A DNA stretch of 64,000 nt, taken from an uncultured Lachnospiraceae bacterium (GTDB lineage Bacteria; Bacillota; Clostridia; Lachnospirales; Lachnospiraceae). The translations under genes and the position numbers were made by a program. The DNA lies in assembly GCA_900548905.1 (NCBI GenBank), contig URMK01000022.1:35303-99302 (forward strand), read 5' to 3'. Positions 16,970-26,469 of this stretch are shown here, in pieces (the stretch's first letter is position 1; each line of letters opens with the position of its first letter). The notes below the pieces were generated by a model, which worked only from the letters and a program-made list of their open reading frames with translations, searched no databases and was not told the DNA's origin.

Positions 16970-18421
16970 TTAAAATCTGAAATACATAAACGGATTATTT
17001 GCCGCATTGGTCAGCTGATAAACAGCCATCCAGAATAACACCAGCAGAAGCGCGTTGGCGTACCATCTTTTCCTGTGCTTGTTAAACCATGCGGAAACCA
17101 CAGGAACACAGAAGAAAATCCCCGCCAGCAACAGCCACCAGTACATGGAAAAATACTTGAGGATATCCTGAGGGTTCAATGTCTCCCCGATACCGAAAAA
17201 GGGAAACAGACGGCCGAAGTAAATACCCAGATCCGGCAGGCTGGTCACAGCGAATATCACCCAGGTAAGCGGAATGATAATCCATACATAAATGTGGGAA
17301 AACACCTTATGCCGGCCCAGCCATTCTCCATAAAAAAGTTTCTCCAGAATAACAAACACACCGACCGTGATCCCCCACAGCAGGAAATTCACACTGCCTC
17401 CGTGCCACAGCCCCGTAAGAAGCCATACAATACACAGATTAAACAGCAGACGGGGAAGCCCCTTCCGGTTGCCTCCCATAGGTATATAAACATAATCCCT
17501 GAACCAGCTTCCCAGCGTCATATGCCATCTGCGCCAGAAATCGCTGACGGAAGATGCCATATAAGGCTGGTTAAAGTTCTTGATATAAGGCAGTCCGATC
17601 ATCATACCGATCCCCACCGCCATCAGGGAATAACCTTCGAAATCAAAATACAGCTGCAGGGAATAGGTAAAGGCCCCCAGCCATGCAAGCGGCGTGGATA
17701 TACTTTCAAACCCTATAGTCTGTATATCATTCCAAAGAAGTCCAAGCCTGTCGGCAAGAAGCACCTTGGCCCCCAGCCCAATCACAAGCAGCCGCAGCCC
17801 GTCTTCAAACCGCTCCGGTATGCAGCCCAGATGCTCCAATCCCTCCGAGGCATCCTCATACCGCATAATAGGGCCGCTTGTAAGCTGGGGAAACATACAT
17901 ACATAGGAACCGAACCCCCAGAACGAGGTATCCGCTTCCACCTTCCCGCGGAAAACATCCATCTGGTAAGAAATCATTTTAAAGGTATAAAAACTGATTC
18001 CGAGGGGAAGAAGAATATTGCTGTCCACCGCATTGCCGATTTTAAAGAACGCCAGTACCCCCACATCGGTTATAAGAGCCAGCAGCAGCCATTTGCGCCT
18101 CTTTTTATCCCTCCACCTGCTGTGAAGGAAGGGGGATTCAATATCCGCCCTCATATTCTTTCCTATGAGGAAATTCAGTCCGGTGCAGGCCAGCAGAAGG
18201 AACACGAACTGAGGCTCTCCGCAGGCATACATGAGGATGCTTCCTATAAAAAGTACAATTTTCCGATATTTAACAGGGGTAAGGTAAAAAATAACCAGAA
18301 ATACAGGCAGGAACCGAAAAAGGAATTCCAGACTGCTGAATACAAGGCTATTCTGACTTACTATGTTTCCTAAATCAAATCCTGCCACAATCTCCACTCC
18401 AGACATCACATTTACTTGCAT
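16970..18421 (-). CDS. MBOAT family O-acyltransferase (AlgI/PatA-like)
   Basis: A 483-residue polytopic protein with about ten membrane segments. MBOAT hallmarks are DFWRRWHMTLGSWFRDYVY followed by the catalytic histidine in LTGLWHGGSVNF. It would pass acetyl groups from the cytoplasm across the membrane to the SGNH partner encoded next. The homologous region starts at LVFSSLEFLFRFLP (about residue 26), so the true start may lie downstream of 18421; a GTG or ATG within the first 15 codons is possible. Confidence 0.9.
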   Translation of the reverse strand: MQVNVMSGVEIVAGFDLGNIVSQNSLVFSSLEFLFRFLPVFLVIFYLTPVKYRKIVLFIGSILMYACGEPQFVFLLLACTGLNFLIGKNMRADIESPFLHSRWRDKKRRKWLLLALITDVGVLAFFKIGNAVDSNILLPLGISFYTFKMISYQMDVFRGKVEADTSFWGFGSYVCMFPQLTSGPIMRYEDASEGLEHLGCIPERFEDGLRLLVIGLGAKVLLADRLGLLWNDIQTIGFESISTPLAWLGAFTYSLQLYFDFEGYSLMAVGIGMMIGLPYIKNFNQPYMASSVSDFWRRWHMTLGSWFRDYVYIPMGGNRKGLPRLLFNLCIVWLLTGLWHGGSVNFLLWGITVGVFVILEKLFYGEWLGRHKVFSHIYVWIIIPLTWVIFAVTSLPDLGIYFGRLFPFFGIGETLNPQDILKYFSMYWWLLLAGIFFCVPVVSAWFNKHRKRWYANALLLVLFWMAVYQLTNAANNPFMYFRF

Positions 18422-18562
18422 GTTACCGACAAAAACCGACCGGATTCAGCCTATTAAGCATAATACATTTTAATAGGAATGAAAAGAGAATTTTCGCTTT
18501 TTTTTAAACTTAATATTTTCTTAAAGGAATTGTAAACTTTTGCCTTATGTCCCGCGGCGGCC

Positions 18563-19342
18563 TTATTCTGCCGCGAGAACCCCTGCTTTCATACTGCTTA
18601 CATATTTCTTCAACGCTTCCCCGGCGTGTTCGCCGTTGGCTGCAATAATCTTTACAATTGCGCTGCCTACAATGGCTCCGTCAGATACGGCTGCCATATT
18701 ACGGGCCTGCTCCGGCGTACTGATGCCAAATCCCACCGCGCAGGGGATATCGGTGACTTTACGTACCATATCCACGATAGAAGAAAGATCCGTAGTAATT
18801 TGGCTCCGCACACCGGTTACGCCCATAGAGGATACAATATAAAGGAATCCGGACGCGTCCCCGGCAATCTTGCGGATACGTTCCTCCGAGGTGGGGGATA
18901 TCATGGAAATGAGATCCACGCCATTGGCAGCGGCGACGGGTGCCAGCTCTCCTTTCTCCTCAAAAGGCAGATCCGGAATGATAATGCCGTCAACGGCAAG
19001 CTCCCTGCATTTTTGGAAAAAAGCATCATATCCGTAATGGAACACCGGATTCAGATAGGTGAGGAACACCAGCGGTATCTGCGATTTTTCCCTCACCCTG
19101 CGGACGATTTCAAAAACGCCGTCCGTGGTCATCCCTCTCTGCAGGGCGCGGATATTAGCTTCCTGTATAACCACGCCTTCCGCTGTCGGGTCGGAAAACG
19201 GGATGCCGATTTCTACAAGATCCGCTCCTGCCTCTTCCATATCCAGAATATATTCCACTGTTTTTTCCGCGCTCGGATCCCCTGCGGTCAAAAAGGCAAT
19301 GAACGCTTTCCCGTTCTGAAATGCATTTTTTATCTTACTCAT
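18563..19342 (-). CDS. trpA: Tryptophan synthase alpha chain
   Basis: A 259-residue TIM barrel that cleaves indole-glycerol phosphate to indole and glyceraldehyde 3-phosphate. Catalytic Glu and Asp lie in LVEIGIPFSDPTAEG, and the phosphate loop is near GFGISTPEQ. The ATG at 19342 has GGAGGAAT upstream and overlaps the trpB stop by eight bases, giving coupled expression of the two subunits. It is the last gene of the operon. Confidence 0.97.
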   Translation of the reverse strand: MSKIKNAFQNGKAFIAFLTAGDPSAEKTVEYILDMEEAGADLVEIGIPFSDPTAEGVVIQEANIRALQRGMTTDGVFEIVRRVREKSQIPLVFLTYLNPVFHYGYDAFFQKCRELAVDGIIIPDLPFEEKGELAPVAAANGVDLISMISPTSEERIRKIAGDASGFLYIVSSMGVTGVRSQITTDLSSIVDMVRKVTDIPCAVGFGISTPEQARNMAAVSDGAIVGSAIVKIIAANGEHAGEALKKYVSSMKAGVLAAE

Positions 19343-20519
19343 CGATATTCCTCCCTCTGTACCGGGCAATCGCGGCAACATCCTTGTCGCCCCTTCCGGA
19401 CAGGCATATGATAATGCTGTCATCTCTGCTGTACTGTGCCGCTATCTTTCTAACATGGGCTACGGCGTGGGCACTCTCGATGGCGCAGATAATTCCTTCT
19501 GTGCGGGCCAGATATTCGAAGGCATCCACCGCTTCATCATCGGTAACAGGTACATACAGTGCTCTGTTGGTATCATGCAGATATGCGTGCTCTGGCCCGA
19601 TCCCCGGATAGTCCAGGCCGGCGGAGATGGAATATACCGGAGCAATCTGTCCGTATTCGTCCTGACAGAAATAGGATTTCATCCCATGGAAAATCCCCAA
19701 AGTCCCTTTTGCCATCGTGGCGGCATGCTGACCGCTGTCCAGTCCCCGCCCGGCCGCCTCACAGCCGATAAGCTCCACGCTGTTATCAGGGATAAAATGG
19801 TAAAACATTCCCATGGCATTACTGCCGCCGCCCACACAAGCCACTACAGCCGCAGGAAGTTTTCCTTCCTTCGCAAGGATCTGTTCCCTGGCCTCTGCGC
19901 TGATTACACTCTGGAAATCCCGGACCATCATAGGGAACGGATGGGGGCCCATAACCGATCCCAGGACATAATGGGTATCCGCCACCCGGTTCGTCCATTC
20001 CCGCATCGTCTCGTTCACTGCATCCTTAAGCGTCTGCGTTCCGCTTGTTACCGGGTGCACCTTTGCGCCCAGAAGCTCCATGCGGTATACATTAAGAGCC
20101 TGTCTGTCCGTATCCTCCTTACCCATGAAAACTTCGCATTCCATACCGAGGAGCGCCGCTGCCGTGGCAGTTGCCACTCCGTGCTGTCCTGCCCCCGTTT
20201 CCGCTATCACCCTCGTCTTTCCCATCTTTTTAGCAAGAAGCACCTGCCCCAGCACATTATTTATTTTATGGGAACCGGTATGATTCAGATCTTCCCTTTT
20301 CAAATATATTTTTGCGCCGCCCAGATCCTCCGTCATTTTTTCTGCAAAATAAAGCAGGGAGGGACGGCCCGCATACTCCTTTAAAAGCCGCGCCAGCTCC
20401 TCATTGAATTCCTTATCTTCTTTATAATACGCATAGCACTCTTCCAGCCGGAGCAGTTCATTCATCAGGGTTTCCGATATATACTGTCCGCCAAATTCAC
20501 CAAAACGTCCTTTACTCAT
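19335..20519 (-). CDS. trpB: Tryptophan synthase beta chain
   Basis: A 394-residue PLP enzyme joining indole and serine. It shows FGEFGGQYISETL at the start, the PLP lysine in NHTGSHKINN, and GGGSNAMG for phosphate binding. The frame is open for another 53 codons upstream, but MSKGRFGEFGG with AGAGG before it is the standard start. Confidence 0.97.
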   Translation of the reverse strand: MSKGRFGEFGGQYISETLMNELLRLEECYAYYKEDKEFNEELARLLKEYAGRPSLLYFAEKMTEDLGGAKIYLKREDLNHTGSHKINNVLGQVLLAKKMGKTRVIAETGAGQHGVATATAAALLGMECEVFMGKEDTDRQALNVYRMELLGAKVHPVTSGTQTLKDAVNETMREWTNRVADTHYVLGSVMGPHPFPMMVRDFQSVISAEAREQILAKEGKLPAAVVACVGGGSNAMGMFYHFIPDNSVELIGCEAAGRGLDSGQHAATMAKGTLGIFHGMKSYFCQDEYGQIAPVYSISAGLDYPGIGPEHAYLHDTNRALYVPVTDDEAVDAFEYLARTEGIICAIESAHAVAHVRKIAAQYSRDDSIIICLSGRGDKDVAAIARYRGRNIDE

Positions 20520-20595
20520 CACATCGATTCCTCTCTTTTCCGGCCCTGCCGCTCTCCTGCAGCATCCGGGTTTCTTGTTCCGCCAGTCAGACGGC

Positions 20596-20629
20596 CGGTA
20601 ACAGTTCAGACAGGTCCAGACTGTTACCG
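20596..20629. repeat. Intergenic palindrome between trpF and trpB
   Basis: A perfect 10-bp inverted repeat (CGGTAACAGT and ACTGTTACCG, 14-nt loop) in the 182-bp trpF-trpB spacer, which has no gene. It includes GTTCAGACA, the core shared with the dyads at 32016-32035 and 62884-62899. No U run follows it. Confidence 0.6.
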
Positions 20630-20701
20630 CATCCAGCCAATAAATTCGCTGCGCGATGGGCCGGATGCCTGTTTCCACTACTCTCTCCTACGGTCTCGCA
20701 G

Positions 20702-21304
20702 TTAAATGCGAACGGACGCGGCAGCCTTCATAAAGTCTGTTATTCTGCCCCGATCCTTTTTGCCTGCTCGTTCCACGCCGCTGCTCACATCCAGGGCAAA
20801 GGGGGCAAACAGCCGTACCGCTTCTGCCGCATTACAGGCATTCAGTCCTCCGGCCAGGAAAAATGGTTTTTCCACGTTCCGTGCCCGGTCGGCCAGGGAC
20901 CAGTCAAAAGGTTTTCCCTCTCCGCTACCTCCGTCAAACAGCAGATAATCCGCTTGGCTGTCCTTCCATTCCGCCAATTCCCTGCCGTCGGTAACCCGTA
21001 CCGCTTTAATCACCGGTTTCCCGCTTTCCTTACGTATGAAAGCGATTTCGGCCTCTGTCTCCTGCCCATGAAGCTGGGCGGCATCAATCACACCTTTTTG
21101 CAGAAGCTTGACAATCTGTTCCGGTTTTTCGTTTACAAAAACACCTACCGGGCAGATTTCCTCCCGCAGCAGTCTTCTTAAGGCAGCCGCCTGTTGTGCA
21201 CTCACCTGCCTGCGGCTTCTGGCGAATACAAAGCCTATATAATCCGGCCCCGCCTCGTTTACATAGCGAATATCCTCCCGGCGGCTCAGGCCGCAGATTT
21301 TCAC
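20702..21304 (-). CDS. trpF: Phosphoribosylanthranilate isomerase
   Basis: A 200-residue TIM barrel catalysing the Amadori rearrangement of PRA to CdRP. Active-site Cys is in VKICGLSRRED, and the Asp lies in the DYLLFDGGSGEGKPFDW region. The chosen start is GTG at 21304, after a GGGGGAGGG site and at the family N-terminus. A GTG at 21355 overlapping the trpC stop as GTGA is an alternative that adds 17 atypical residues. Confidence 0.93.
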   Translation of the reverse strand: MKICGLSRREDIRYVNEAGPDYIGFVFARSRRQVSAQQAAALRRLLREEICPVGVFVNEKPEQIVKLLQKGVIDAAQLHGQETEAEIAFIRKESGKPVIKAVRVTDGRELAEWKDSQADYLLFDGGSGEGKPFDWSLADRARNVEKPFFLAGGLNACNAAEAVRLFAPFALDVSSGVERAGKKDRGRITDFMKAAASVRI

Positions 21305-21351
21305 CCGGATACCGCCCTCCCCCTTCTGTGAAAAAGAGGACGGAAACGGCT

Positions 21352-22134
21352 TCACAGGTTCCCCCGCAGTCTGTCCAGTTCCCTGCGTTTATCCGGACTG
21401 CGCATCAACGTTTCACCGATCAACACCGCATTGGTGCCGTTTTCCCGAAGGGTACGGATATCCTCCGGGGTTTTCATACCGCTTTCCGAAACAAAAAGGA
21501 TATGCGGCGGTACCAGCTGACGCAGTCTGACGGAATTGGTGATATCCACCCGGAAGGTTTTCAGGTCCCGGTTATTCACACCGAGGATCCTGGCCCCGCA
21601 GCGCAGCGCCATTTCCACCTCTTTTTCATCATGCGCCTCCACCAATGCAGACAGGCCCAGGCTGTCCGCAAGCGCTATAAAACCTTTCAGTTCCTCTTCC
21701 GTGAGGATGGCGCAGATCAGAAGCACGGCCGCAGCTCCCAGCAGCTTCGCCTCATAAATCATATAGGCATCCACGGTAAAATCCTTCCGCAGCACCGGAA
21801 TGGAAACACTTCCGGCAATTTCCCGGAGGTAACTGTCCCTTCCCAGAAAGAATTCCGGTTCTGTCAGTACGGATATGGCGGCCGCTCCCGCTGCTTCATA
21901 GTCAGAAGCGATTTCCAGATAAGGGAAATCCGGTGCGATAAGTCCTCTGGAGGGGGACGCTTTTTTTATTTCGCAGATAAAGGACAGCCCCTCTGCCGCC
22001 AAAGCCTGTTCCAGGGGAAATCCGGTATTCTTCTCCCGTTTTTCCGCTTCCCTGCGCAGGTTTTCCAACGGGAACTCCTGTTTCCTTGCCGCTGTCCGTA
22101 TTCTCGTTTTTTCAGCAATCGTATCAAGTATCAT
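21352..22134 (-). CDS. trpC: Indole-3-glycerol phosphate synthase
   Basis: A 260-residue TIM barrel that cyclises CdRP to indole-glycerol phosphate. Typical segments are FICEIKKASPSRGLI (catalytic Lys), VLTEPEFFLG, LRKDFTVDAYMIYEA and GVNNRDLKTF. I chose Met5 of the open frame (22134), which has GGAG at good spacing. Confidence 0.97.
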   Translation of the reverse strand: MILDTIAEKTRIRTAARKQEFPLENLRREAEKREKNTGFPLEQALAAEGLSFICEIKKASPSRGLIAPDFPYLEIASDYEAAGAAAISVLTEPEFFLGRDSYLREIAGSVSIPVLRKDFTVDAYMIYEAKLLGAAAVLLICAILTEEELKGFIALADSLGLSALVEAHDEKEVEMALRCGARILGVNNRDLKTFRVDITNSVRLRQLVPPHILFVSESGMKTPEDIRTLRENGTNAVLIGETLMRSPDKRRELDRLRGNL

Positions 22135-22203
22135 GGTTTTCTCCATTCTCTTATTGTGAAAGCTCCGCTTCCACAGCGGACGGCCATTCGGCCCGGCTGC
22201 AGC

Positions 22204-23211
22204 TCAGCTGTTGGAATACGCCACAAATTCCTCCAGTTTTTTCTTCGCCCTTCCGCTGGAAATAATCTCTTCCGCCATCCTCACGCCGGCTTCCATGCTT
22301 TCCGCTTTTCCCGCAATATAAAGTGCTGCCCCGGAATTCAGGATTACCGCATCGGCCTTCGGGCCTTTTTCTCCCTCCAGTATACTTCTGGTAATGGCCG
22401 CGTTTTCTTCCGGTGTGCCGCCTTCCAGTTCTTTTTTGTCACATTTGGCAAAGCCGAACTGTTCCGGTTCGATATAGTAGGTTTTATAGTCCCCGTCCTT
22501 CACTTCACACACATAAGTCCGGGCGCTCATGGAGATTTCATCCAGTTTATCCATGCCGTATACCACCATGGCGCTTTTCACTCCCAGATTAACAAGGACC
22601 CGTGCCAGCGGCTCCACCAGAGCTTCATCGTATACTCCCATAACCTCCATATTGGCACCGGCCGGATTGGCAAGCGGACCCAGGATATTGAAAATGGTCC
22701 TGATTCCCAGTTCCTTGCGCACAGGGCCTACATAACGCATGGCCGTATGGTATTTCTGGGCAAACAGGAAACAGATGCCGATTTCTTTGAGCAGTTCGGC
22801 GCTTCTTGCAGGCGCTATGGCGATATTCACTCCCAAAGCCTCCAGGACATCCGCCGCACCGCACTTGCTGGACGCAGCTCTGTTACCGTGCTTTGCCACC
22901 GGTACCCCGCCCGCCGCAATCACTAACGCCGAGGTTGTGGAAATATTAAAAGAATTGGATTTATCCCCGCCGGTTCCCACGATTTCCAACACATCCATAT
23001 CATTCAGAAGGCGCACGCAGTGGTTTCTCATTTCCTCCGCAGACCCCGTAATTTCCTCAATTGTCTCACCCTTCATGGAGAGCGCTGTAAGATAAGCGCT
23101 CTTCTGGATATCGGAGGCTTCTCCGCTCATGATTTCATTCATAACCTCTTTTGCCGCTTCATATCCGATGTTTTCTCCGTTTGCCAGTCTGGCAATTGCT
23201 TCTTTAATCAT
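22204..23211 (-). CDS. trpD: Anthranilate phosphoribosyltransferase
   Basis: A 335-residue enzyme that transfers phosphoribose from PRPP to anthranilate. The PRPP loop VGTGGDKSNSFN and the conserved KHGNRAASSKCG and GPLANPA segments are intact. AAGGA precedes the ATG. Confidence 0.97.
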   Translation of the reverse strand: MIKEAIARLANGENIGYEAAKEVMNEIMSGEASDIQKSAYLTALSMKGETIEEITGSAEEMRNHCVRLLNDMDVLEIVGTGGDKSNSFNISTTSALVIAAGGVPVAKHGNRAASSKCGAADVLEALGVNIAIAPARSAELLKEIGICFLFAQKYHTAMRYVGPVRKELGIRTIFNILGPLANPAGANMEVMGVYDEALVEPLARVLVNLGVKSAMVVYGMDKLDEISMSARTYVCEVKDGDYKTYYIEPEQFGFAKCDKKELEGGTPEENAAITRSILEGEKGPKADAVILNSGAALYIAGKAESMEAGVRMAEEIISSGRAKKKLEEFVAYSNS

Positions 23212-23263
23212 TTTTCCATCCTTTCCTGCCTGCAGTTTTGTTGCCGTAAATGCGCAGGCCTGC

Positions 23264-23866
23264 CTAAACTGTTAATTCCTGTGTTACGGCCTTTTCCGCC
23301 GTTTGATCCAGCAGATTCCGAATGATATCAATTCCTTCCGGTGTCAATACCGATTCCGGATGAAACTGCACCCCGTACACGGGAAATTCTCTGTGTTCCA
23401 CCGCCATTACCTCTCCGTCCGCCGTTTTTGCCGTAACGCGCAGGGCTTCAGGCATGCTCTCCGGTACGGCTGCCAGAGAATGATATCTTGCCACCTGCAT
23501 GTTTTCTCCCAGTCCTCGGAAAAGTGTACTGTCCTCTTCCGTCAAAACCTCGGAGGTCTTTCCATGCATCAGTTCCTTTGCATATCCAATTTCGGCCCCA
23601 AATACCTCACATATGGCCTGATGTCCCAGGCATACGCCGAATATAGGGATCTTCCCTGCAAGACGATACACGACATCCTCACAGATGCCCGCATCCGCGG
23701 GTTTTCCCGGTCCCGGAGACAGGACAATCAGTTCCGGGGCCAGCCCTATAATAGCATCCACCGTCATCTCATCGTTTCGTATCACGTGGATATCCGGGTT
23801 TATGGAGCCGATCAACTGATACAGATTATAGGAAAAGCTATCGTAATTATCTATCAGCAGAATCAT
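23264..23866 (-). CDS. trpG: Anthranilate synthase glutamine amidotransferase subunit
   Basis: A 200-residue class I amidotransferase that supplies ammonia to TrpE. The catalytic Cys is in GVCLGHQAICE and the His-Glu pair in QFHPESVLTPEG. The start overlaps the trpE stop as ATGA. A family member of this type can also serve para-aminobenzoate synthesis, but the operon position makes the trp role clear. Confidence 0.96.
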   Translation of the reverse strand: MILLIDNYDSFSYNLYQLIGSINPDIHVIRNDEMTVDAIIGLAPELIVLSPGPGKPADAGICEDVVYRLAGKIPIFGVCLGHQAICEVFGAEIGYAKELMHGKTSEVLTEEDSTLFRGLGENMQVARYHSLAAVPESMPEALRVTAKTADGEVMAVEHREFPVYGVQFHPESVLTPEGIDIIRNLLDQTAEKAVTQELTV

Positions 23867-25356
23867 CCGTCGATTCCTCCTTCCGCCGCTTCCAATGCCA
23901 TTCTGACGGCTTTTGCCTTATTGATGCATTCCTGGTATTCCTTTTCCGGTTCACTGTCCGCCACAATACCGGCTCCGGAACGGATAAACACCTTACCATT
24001 TTTGGCATACGCCAGCCGGATGGCTATACAGGTATCCATGTTTCCGGTAAAGGCAAGATAACCTACAGCACCGCCATAAATACCTCTTTTATTGTTTTCC
24101 AGTTCATTAATGATTTCACAGGCCCGCAGCTTTGGGGCGCCGGAAAGGGTACCCGCCGGAAGAATGGCATCCACCGCATCCAGGGCGTCCCTTTTTTCAT
24201 CAAGCGTTCCGGAAACCGTGGAACCTATATGCATGACATGGGAAAACCGCTGCACCGACATATATTTTTCCACCTTCACCGTTCCGATCCGGCTGATTTT
24301 TCCGATGTCGTTTCTCCCCAAATCCACCAGCATATTATGCTCCGCACATTCCTTTTTATCGGCAAGCAGCTCCTGTTCTAGCTCTTCGTCCTCCTCCCGT
24401 GTCATACCTCTGGGCCTGGTCCCTGCCAGCGGGAAAGTATATAACTGCCCCTCTTCCAGCTTCACCAGGGTTTCCGGGGAAGCACCCGCCACTTCCATAG
24501 TATCACTGGAGAAATAGAACATGTAAGGAGAGGGGTTTATCGTCCGCAGAAGACGGTAGGTATCAAAAAGGCTTCCTTCCATAGCCGCTTCAAGCCGGTT
24601 GGACAGCACCACCTGGAAGATATCCCCCTCCCGGATGTAATGCTTCGCCTTTTCCACCATGGCACAGTATTCTTCCCGGCAAAACAGAGGACGGAACCCG
24701 GAACGAAGCTTCAGCGGCGGTATATCCGCCTTTTGCCCGCTTTGTATTAAGTCAGCCATATGCTTCAATTCTTCTTTGGCCTTCTGGTAGGAATGCGTCA
24801 AATCATCCGCTTTTGCATTTGCAATCAGAATGATTTTCTGTCTGTAATTGTCAAAGGCAATCACTTTGTCAAACAGCATCAGATCCACGTCCTGAAATCC
24901 TTCCGAATCCACGGCGTCCAGCTGCAGGGACGGTTCGCTGTATTTGATATAATCATAAGAAAAATATCCCACAAGCCCGCCGGTAAAAGGCGGAAGGCCC
25001 TTAAGCAGAGGGCTTCTGTTTTCTTTCAGAATCTGACGGATTGTTTCTCTTGGATTTCCTTCGTATTCCATGGCAGGCAACGTATTTCCGGCTTCTGCGG
25101 GGCCGGTGATTTTCACATGACCGTCGCGGCAGGTAATTTCCAAAATCGGTTCATATCCGAGAAAAGTGTAGCGTCCCCATCGTTTATTATCCTCTGCACT
25201 TTCCAGCATATAACAGTGGCGGCTGGTATTTTTCAGAATCCGCATGACCTCGGCAGGAGTAATCGTATCCGCATAAAGTTCCCTGGTCAGAGGAATCAGG
25301 CCATACTGCCCTTCCGATAACAATTTTTCTGCCTGTTCCATACTTAATGTTTCCAT
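23863..25356 (-). CDS. trpE: Anthranilate synthase component I
   Basis: A 497-residue chorismate-utilising enzyme. The C-terminal catalytic domain shows EGDIFQVVLSNR, SPSPYMFYF-like INPSPYMFYF, LAGTRPRG and RIGTVKVEKYM. The N-terminal LLES-type feedback site (LESAEDNKRWGRYTFLG) suggests inhibition by tryptophan. It is the first gene of trpEGDCFBA, behind the T-box at 25407-25726. Confidence 0.97.
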   Translation of the reverse strand: METLSMEQAEKLLSEGQYGLIPLTRELYADTITPAEVMRILKNTSRHCYMLESAEDNKRWGRYTFLGYEPILEITCRDGHVKITGPAEAGNTLPAMEYEGNPRETIRQILKENRSPLLKGLPPFTGGLVGYFSYDYIKYSEPSLQLDAVDSEGFQDVDLMLFDKVIAFDNYRQKIILIANAKADDLTHSYQKAKEELKHMADLIQSGQKADIPPLKLRSGFRPLFCREEYCAMVEKAKHYIREGDIFQVVLSNRLEAAMEGSLFDTYRLLRTINPSPYMFYFSSDTMEVAGASPETLVKLEEGQLYTFPLAGTRPRGMTREEDEELEQELLADKKECAEHNMLVDLGRNDIGKISRIGTVKVEKYMSVQRFSHVMHIGSTVSGTLDEKRDALDAVDAILPAGTLSGAPKLRACEIINELENNKRGIYGGAVGYLAFTGNMDTCIAIRLAYAKNGKVFIRSGAGIVADSEPEKEYQECINKAKAVRMALEAAEGGIDG

Positions 25357-25406
25357 ATTCCCTCCAATTCTCTGTCCGCTCCCGGTTTATGTTTGTTTTT
25401 CCACAC

Positions 25407-25726
25407 AAAAAACCCGTCCATGACAGAATACAAATAAAGCCTTCTGTCAAGGACGGGTAAATTCCAACACCCGCGGTGCCACCTTGATTCACGTAAAATA
25501 ACGTGCCCTCGCCGGATACCATCATATCCGCGGCAACTGACGTATGCCTCACGTCATAGCTACAGAAAAGCCCTGCGGCCCTCTTTCACCATGCCCTCCG
25601 TGGTCCATTTAACAGGCTGCGTTCTGTCCGTTCTCAGCATTCCGGACTCTCTGTAAGTGCACGATCTGTTTTTATCTCCACATCATCGGTTTTAAAAACA
25701 TTGTTTTGTTATTTGATGTTTTATTT
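25407..25726 (-). promoter_or_regulatory. Tryptophan T-box leader of the trp operon
   Basis: The 453-bp region upstream of trpE holds a T-box riboswitch. The antiterminator signature AGGTGGCACCGCGG lies at 25471-25484. A strong terminator follows (25407-25458: CCCGTCC pairs with GGACGGG above an inner TGACAGAA stem) with TTTTTTG. In the Stem I specifier loop, TGG at 25605-25607 followed by A fits a tryptophan codon, so uncharged tRNA-Trp should allow read-through. Confidence 0.93.
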
Positions 25727-25732
25727 TATTGC

Positions 25733-25761
25733 ATTATAACGCCAAAGTTCATAAAAGGCAA
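25733..25761 (-). promoter_or_regulatory. Promoter of the trp operon
   Basis: TTGCCT (25756-25761) and TATAAT (25733-25738) with a 17-bp spacer lie just upstream of the T-box. Confidence 0.8.
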
Positions 25762-25809
25762 GGGAAAAATTAAATTTTCTCCTGCCGCCGCTATTATGCC
25801 GCTATTATT

Positions 25810-26430
25810 TTATGCTGTAATACCGGCTTTTGCGAAATAAACAGGAAGGTGAAAATTCGGAGTTTCATTATCAATGCTGTGGAAAGCCGCATAATGCTCA
25901 ATTTCAGGGCTTTCGGAAATTTTATAAAAATTACAGTAAAATTCCGTCGTTTTATCCAGGGCCTCCAGCCCGCATTCTCTGCGCAGAAAGGTTTCCGGAA
26001 TCAAGAGGGATACCTTCCATTGCTTATCCTCCGCCTCCGCCCTGCATCCGCATTCTTCCAGATATATTTCCGGCATGGGAGCCCTGTTTTTTCTGCCTTT
26101 GCCATATGCGGCATACAGCGCCCCATTCCCGTTCACCTCAAAGTTAACATACATTGCATCGTTGGTAAGGGATTCCCCTTTTTTCGGAAATGCAAGAAAT
26201 ACTTCCATGGCGCTGTCTTTGCATACCGGATCCATATAGTTATGGTATTCCCTTTTCGGATTTTCTTCCTCACATACCATTTCCACCAAAAAGCCTTTCT
26301 CCCGGATATAACCCATCCGCACGCGGGCCGCCGGCTTTACCCGGCAGGTCCACAAGTAGTTGTCCATCCGGGCCTCCTCACATTTCCCGATCTCCTCTGC
26401 AGAATTGATTTCTTTCACTTTATATTCCAT
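25810..26430 (-). CDS. CBM9-like carbohydrate-binding domain protein
   Basis: A 206-residue protein that looks like a stand-alone CBM9 or DOMON-like beta sandwich. Supporting segments are YMDPVCKDSAMEVFLAFP, YVNFEVNGNGALYAAYGKGR and a C-terminal HYAAFHSI region. There is no signal peptide, which is odd for a sugar-binding module, so it probably acts in the cytoplasm or as a non-enzymatic domain. It follows ackA by 39 bp and may be co-transcribed. The function is not known. Confidence 0.65.
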   Translation of the reverse strand: MEYKVKEINSAEEIGKCEEARMDNYLWTCRVKPAARVRMGYIREKGFLVEMVCEEENPKREYHNYMDPVCKDSAMEVFLAFPKKGESLTNDAMYVNFEVNGNGALYAAYGKGRKNRAPMPEIYLEECGCRAEAEDKQWKVSLLIPETFLRRECGLEALDKTTEFYCNFYKISESPEIEHYAAFHSIDNETPNFHLPVYFAKAGITA

Positions 26431-26469
26431 TTAGTATCCTCTTTCCGCATCTGTGCCTGGCAGCGGTCC

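Noticed and set aside
17075..18373. 432-codon plus-strand open frame
   Set aside because: It is the complement of the MBOAT gene and has no hydrophobic or catalytic pattern of its own.
18541..18590. GC-rich dyad around the trpA stop codon as a terminator
   Set aside because: A six-base stem without a following U run is too weak to claim.
21196..22926. 576-codon plus-strand open frame across trpF, trpC and trpD
   Set aside because: It runs opposite to three well-recognised trp genes. The length reflects codon bias of the real genes; no motif or ribosome site is present.
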